This document shows, piece after piece, positions 61,741 to 64,000 of a stretch of DNA of 64,000 nt. Made by a program: the position numbers and the translations under genes. The notes beneath the pieces were generated by a model, which searched no databases, was not told the DNA's origin, and saw nothing but the letters and a program-made list of their open reading frames with translations. The stretch's first letter is position 1. Every line of letters starts with the position of its first letter. The stretch is from Maliibacterium massiliense (GTDB taxonomy: Bacteria > Bacillota > Clostridia > Christensenellales > Maliibacteriaceae), in NCBI RefSeq assembly GCF_900604345.1, contig NZ_LR026983.1:2046001-2110000 (forward strand). Direction: 5' to 3'.

Positions 61741-63090
61741 ATGCAGACGCAATACACCCACTCGGTCACGCTCGAGCGCAAAAAATGCAAGGGCTGCACC
61801 AACTGCATCAAGCGGTGCCCCACAGAGGCAATCCGCGTGCGCAAGGGGCGTGCGCGCATTATCGACGCCCGCTGCATCGACTGCGGCGAGTGTATCCGCA
61901 TCTGTCCCTACCACGCCAAGGTGGCTGTGACCGACCCCATGACGGTGATGGAGCGCTATCCCTATAAAATCGCGCTGCCCGCGCCCACGCTGTACGGACA
62001 GTTCCGCGGGGTGACAAGCGTGCGCAGCCTGCTTTCCGGCCTGCTTGCGCTGGGGTTTGACGACGTCTACGAGGTGGCGCGCGGCGCGGAGGTGGTCTCC
62101 TACGCGGTGCGCAAGCGCCTGGAAGAGCCCTACCGCGAAAGGCCACTGATCTCCTCAGCCTGTCCGGCAGTGCTGCGGCTGATTCAGGTGCGCTTCCCCT
62201 CGCTGATCGACAACATCGTGGATGTGGATTCACCCATGGAGGTTGCGGCCAATATGGCGCGCGAGGAATTCCTCGCCGGCCACATTGGGGCGACGCCTGA
62301 GCAGGTGGGGGTGTTTTTCATCAGCCCCTGCGCGGCCAAAATGACCAGCGTCAAGGTGCCGGTGGGCAGCAAGAGCTCGGCGGTATCGGGGGTGATCGGT
62401 ATCATCGACCTGTACGCCAAGCTTTCGGCCATCGTCTCCAAGCCCATGGATCCCGCCTACGAGCGGCGCCTGGCGCGGCGTGTGGGCGTGCGCTGGGCCA
62501 ACAGCGGGGGGGAGTGCGAGGCGCTGCACATTGAAAATACCCTGGCGGTGGACGGCATCCACAACGTGCTGCACGTGCTGGAGGAGATCGACAACGGCAA
62601 GTTCAACGACCTGGACTTTTTCGAGGGGCTGGCGTGCACTGGTGGGTGCGTGGGCGGGCCGCTGACGTTTGAAAACGGCTATATCGCCAAAAACCGCATC
62701 CGGGGCCTTGCGCGCACGCTGTCGCGCGAGCCGCTGCTGCCCGAGGAGTTTGACGCGCTACTGGAGCGCTATCCGGTATATCTCAGCGAGCCCATCGAGC
62801 CCAAGCCCGTAATGCAGCTGGACGACGATATGGTGGTGGCGATGCGCAAGATGCAGGAGATGGAGCGCATAGCCGAGGAACTGCCGGGGCTGGACTGCGG
62901 CTCCTGCGGTTCTCCCAGCTGCCGCACCCACGCCGAGGACATGGTGCGGGGCTATGCGACCGAGCAGGACTGCCTGTTCCGGCTGCGCGAGCGCCTGCTT
63001 GCCGTTACCAAGGAGCTGGCGGAGCTTTCGCGCACCACGGTGCGGCCGCTCAATGAAAATGAGAAGGAGGACGAGGATTATGACGATTGA
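61741..63090 (+). CDS. H-cluster [FeFe]-hydrogenase-like protein, sensory type
   Basis: 449 residues. Two ferredoxin motifs (Cys16-19-22-26 and CIDCGECIRIC), then an H-cluster domain: L1 SSACPAV with ligand Cys141 but Ala140 in place of the proton-transfer Cys, L2 ISPCAAKMTS (Cys197), L3 GLACTGGCVGG (Cys299, Cys303). A C-terminal CGSCGSPSC-x(n) cluster domain follows. Ala at the first L1 position is known from putatively sensory hydrogenases (groups C and D). No PAS domain. Sits with kinase-like and DRTGG genes; would depend on HydE/F/G encoded at 25-29 kb. Confidence 0.9.
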   Translation: MQTQYTHSVTLERKKCKGCTNCIKRCPTEAIRVRKGRARIIDARCIDCGECIRICPYHAKVAVTDPMTVMERYPYKIALPAPTLYGQFRGVTSVRSLLSGLLALGFDDVYEVARGAEVVSYAVRKRLEEPYRERPLISSACPAVLRLIQVRFPSLIDNIVDVDSPMEVAANMAREEFLAGHIGATPEQVGVFFISPCAAKMTSVKVPVGSKSSAVSGVIGIIDLYAKLSAIVSKPMDPAYERRLARRVGVRWANSGGECEALHIENTLAVDGIHNVLHVLEEIDNGKFNDLDFFEGLACTGGCVGGPLTFENGYIAKNRIRGLARTLSREPLLPEEFDALLERYPVYLSEPIEPKPVMQLDDDMVVAMRKMQEMERIAEELPGLDCGSCGSPSCRTHAEDMVRGYATEQDCLFRLRERLLAVTKELAELSRTTVRPLNENEKEDEDYDD

Positions 63091-63427
63091 GGCGCTGTGC
63101 ACGCTGCTGGAGGCTCGCGCGCTCACCGAGGACTGCGACCTTGCGCGCGAGGTGACGAGCGGCTATGTGGGCGATCTTTTGAGCTGGGTGATGGCGCACG
63201 CGCCGGCGGATACGGCGTGGGTGACGGTGCAGACGCATTTAAACGTCATCGCCGTGGCGGCGCTGCTGGACATGGCCGCGGTGGTGGTGCCCGACGGCAT
63301 CGAAATGGAGGCCGATTCTATTAGCAAGGCCAGAGAGGAGGGCATCGCGGTGCTCTCCAGCCCGCTTTGCGCCTATGAAATCTGCGCGCGGATGGGCAGG
63401 GCTGGGCTGCCAGGTGGCAAAAAATGA
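63080..63427 (+). CDS. Second DRTGG-domain protein
   Basis: 115 residues from ATG 63080, overlapping the hydrogenase stop by 11 bases. AREVTSGYVGDLLSWVMAHA, AWVTVQTHLNVIAVAALLDM and AAVVVPDGIEMEADSISKAREE match the short DRTGG form. Ends YEICARMGRAGLPGG. Its gene overlaps the PHP gene as well (ATGA). A pair of DRTGG proteins around the hydrogenase suggests a shared small-molecule signal. Confidence 0.85.
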   Translation: MTIEALCTLLEARALTEDCDLAREVTSGYVGDLLSWVMAHAPADTAWVTVQTHLNVIAVAALLDMAAVVVPDGIEMEADSISKAREEGIAVLSSPLCAYEICARMGRAGLPGGKK

Positions 63428-64000
63428 ACCTGGCGTGCGACCTGCACATCCACTCGGCGCTCTCCCCCTGCGCGGACGACGACATGTCGCCCGCCAACAT
63501 CGTGGCCATGGCGGCGCTCAAGGGGCTGGATGTCATTGCGCTGACGGATCACAACAGCGGGCGCAACGTGCGCGCCGCCATGCAGGCCGCCGCGCTTGTG
63601 GAGGGGCCCCCCCTGGTAGTGCCGGGCGTGGAGGTGCAGAGCCGCGAGGAGGTGCACATCCTGTGCTACTTTCCAGGTGTGGACGCCTGCGAGGCGTTTG
63701 AGGCGCAGCTTGCGCCCACGCTGCTGCCCCTGCCCAACAACAAGCAGATAATGGGCAACCAGCTGGTGATGGACGCCCGAGGCAATGTGACCGATGAGGT
63801 GCCCTATACGCTTTTGCAGTCCAGCGCCTGGGATATCGAGGACGTCTGCGCCATCTGCGCGCGCCTGGGGGGCGCGGCGCTGCCCGCGCACGTCAACCGG
63901 GGGTCGTGCAGCCTGCTGGTCATGCTGGGCTTCTTCCCCGAGCGGCCCCGCTTTGCCGCCTGCGAGGTGGTGCCGGGCGCGCCGCTGCAGGCGCCCCTTC
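63424..64000 (+). CDS. PHP-domain phosphoesterase, cut by window end
   Basis: The first 192 residues are visible. DLHIHSALSPCADDDMSP holds the first metal-binding HxH motif, LTDHNSGRN the second, and the reading frame runs off the right edge, so length is unknown. PHP domains use three metals to hydrolyse phosphoesters (nucleotides, histidinol phosphate or oligonucleotides). It belongs to the hydrogenase-DRTGG-kinase operon; the target in this context is unknown. Confidence 0.88.
   Translation, partial: MNLACDLHIHSALSPCADDDMSPANIVAMAALKGLDVIALTDHNSGRNVRAAMQAAALVEGPPLVVPGVEVQSREEVHILCYFPGVDACEAFEAQLAPTLLPLPNNKQIMGNQLVMDARGNVTDEVPYTLLQSSAWDIEDVCAICARLGGAALPAHVNRGSCSLLVMLGFFPERPRFAACEVVPGAPLQAPL

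Overview
The window is a GC-rich, gene-dense chromosomal segment of an anaerobic, low-oxygen-lifestyle Firmicute, most likely a member of the Clostridia. Three things point there: an [FeFe]-hydrogenase maturation set (TM1266-type regulator, hydE, hydG, hydF) plus a separate hydrogenase-like module; a YhcN/YlaJ-type sporulation lipoprotein; and Gram-positive style regulation (a T-box riboswitch, a perfect CIRCE operator before groES-groEL, strong AGGAGG ribosome binding sites, many TTG and GTG starts). Species cannot be named from sequence alone.

Layout. 0-0.2 kb: tail of a small lipoprotein. 0.6-12.3 kb: a complete minus-strand type IV pilus operon read in the order pilB, pilT, pilC, two tandem major pilins, prepilin peptidase, four minor prepilin-like proteins, pilM, pilN, pilO, with a promoter before pilB and a terminator after pilO. 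12.4-21.9 kb: Ca2+ P-type ATPase, L,D-transpeptidase, isochorismatase-like hydrolase, an SDR epimerase/TetR operon with a palindromic operator, and a DUF2207/LemA pair. 22-24.6 kb: an F420-0 glutamate ligase homologue, tRNA-Met and an SDR. 24.7-28.9 kb: a structured leader with an intrinsic terminator, then TM1266-type regulator, hydE, hydG, hydF. 29-33.3 kb: nucleotidyltransferase, aldo/keto reductase, TIGR04076 protein, tRNA-Glu, tRNA-Gln, a probable 6S RNA and a PfkB kinase.

33.4-39.6 kb: a T-box riboswitch in front of an acyl-CoA synthetase, followed by two FAD oxidoreductases, a DUF1667 protein and a LiaF-like membrane protein. 39.8-47.2 kb: a self-contained five-gene operon with three different dynamin-like GTPases, a double zinc-ribbon protein and an M48 metalloprotease; this is the strongest candidate for an undescribed system. 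47.3-59.6 kb: housekeeping and envelope genes (PRPP synthetase, two lipoproteins, lgt, pncB, a DivIVA-like protein, TSCPD protein, GNAT, groES-groEL, dCMP deaminase). 59.8-64 kb: a SPOR protein and an operon of DRTGG protein, RsbW-like ATPase, H-cluster hydrogenase with an altered proton-transfer position, second DRTGG protein and a PHP phosphoesterase cut by the window end.

How it fits together: the Hyd maturases at 25-29 kb would build the H-cluster needed by the hydrogenase-like protein at 62 kb; no catalytic multi-subunit hydrogenase is in the window. Lgt would lipidate the lipoproteins. Nearly every operon is bounded by a recognisable sigma-A type promoter and an intrinsic terminator.
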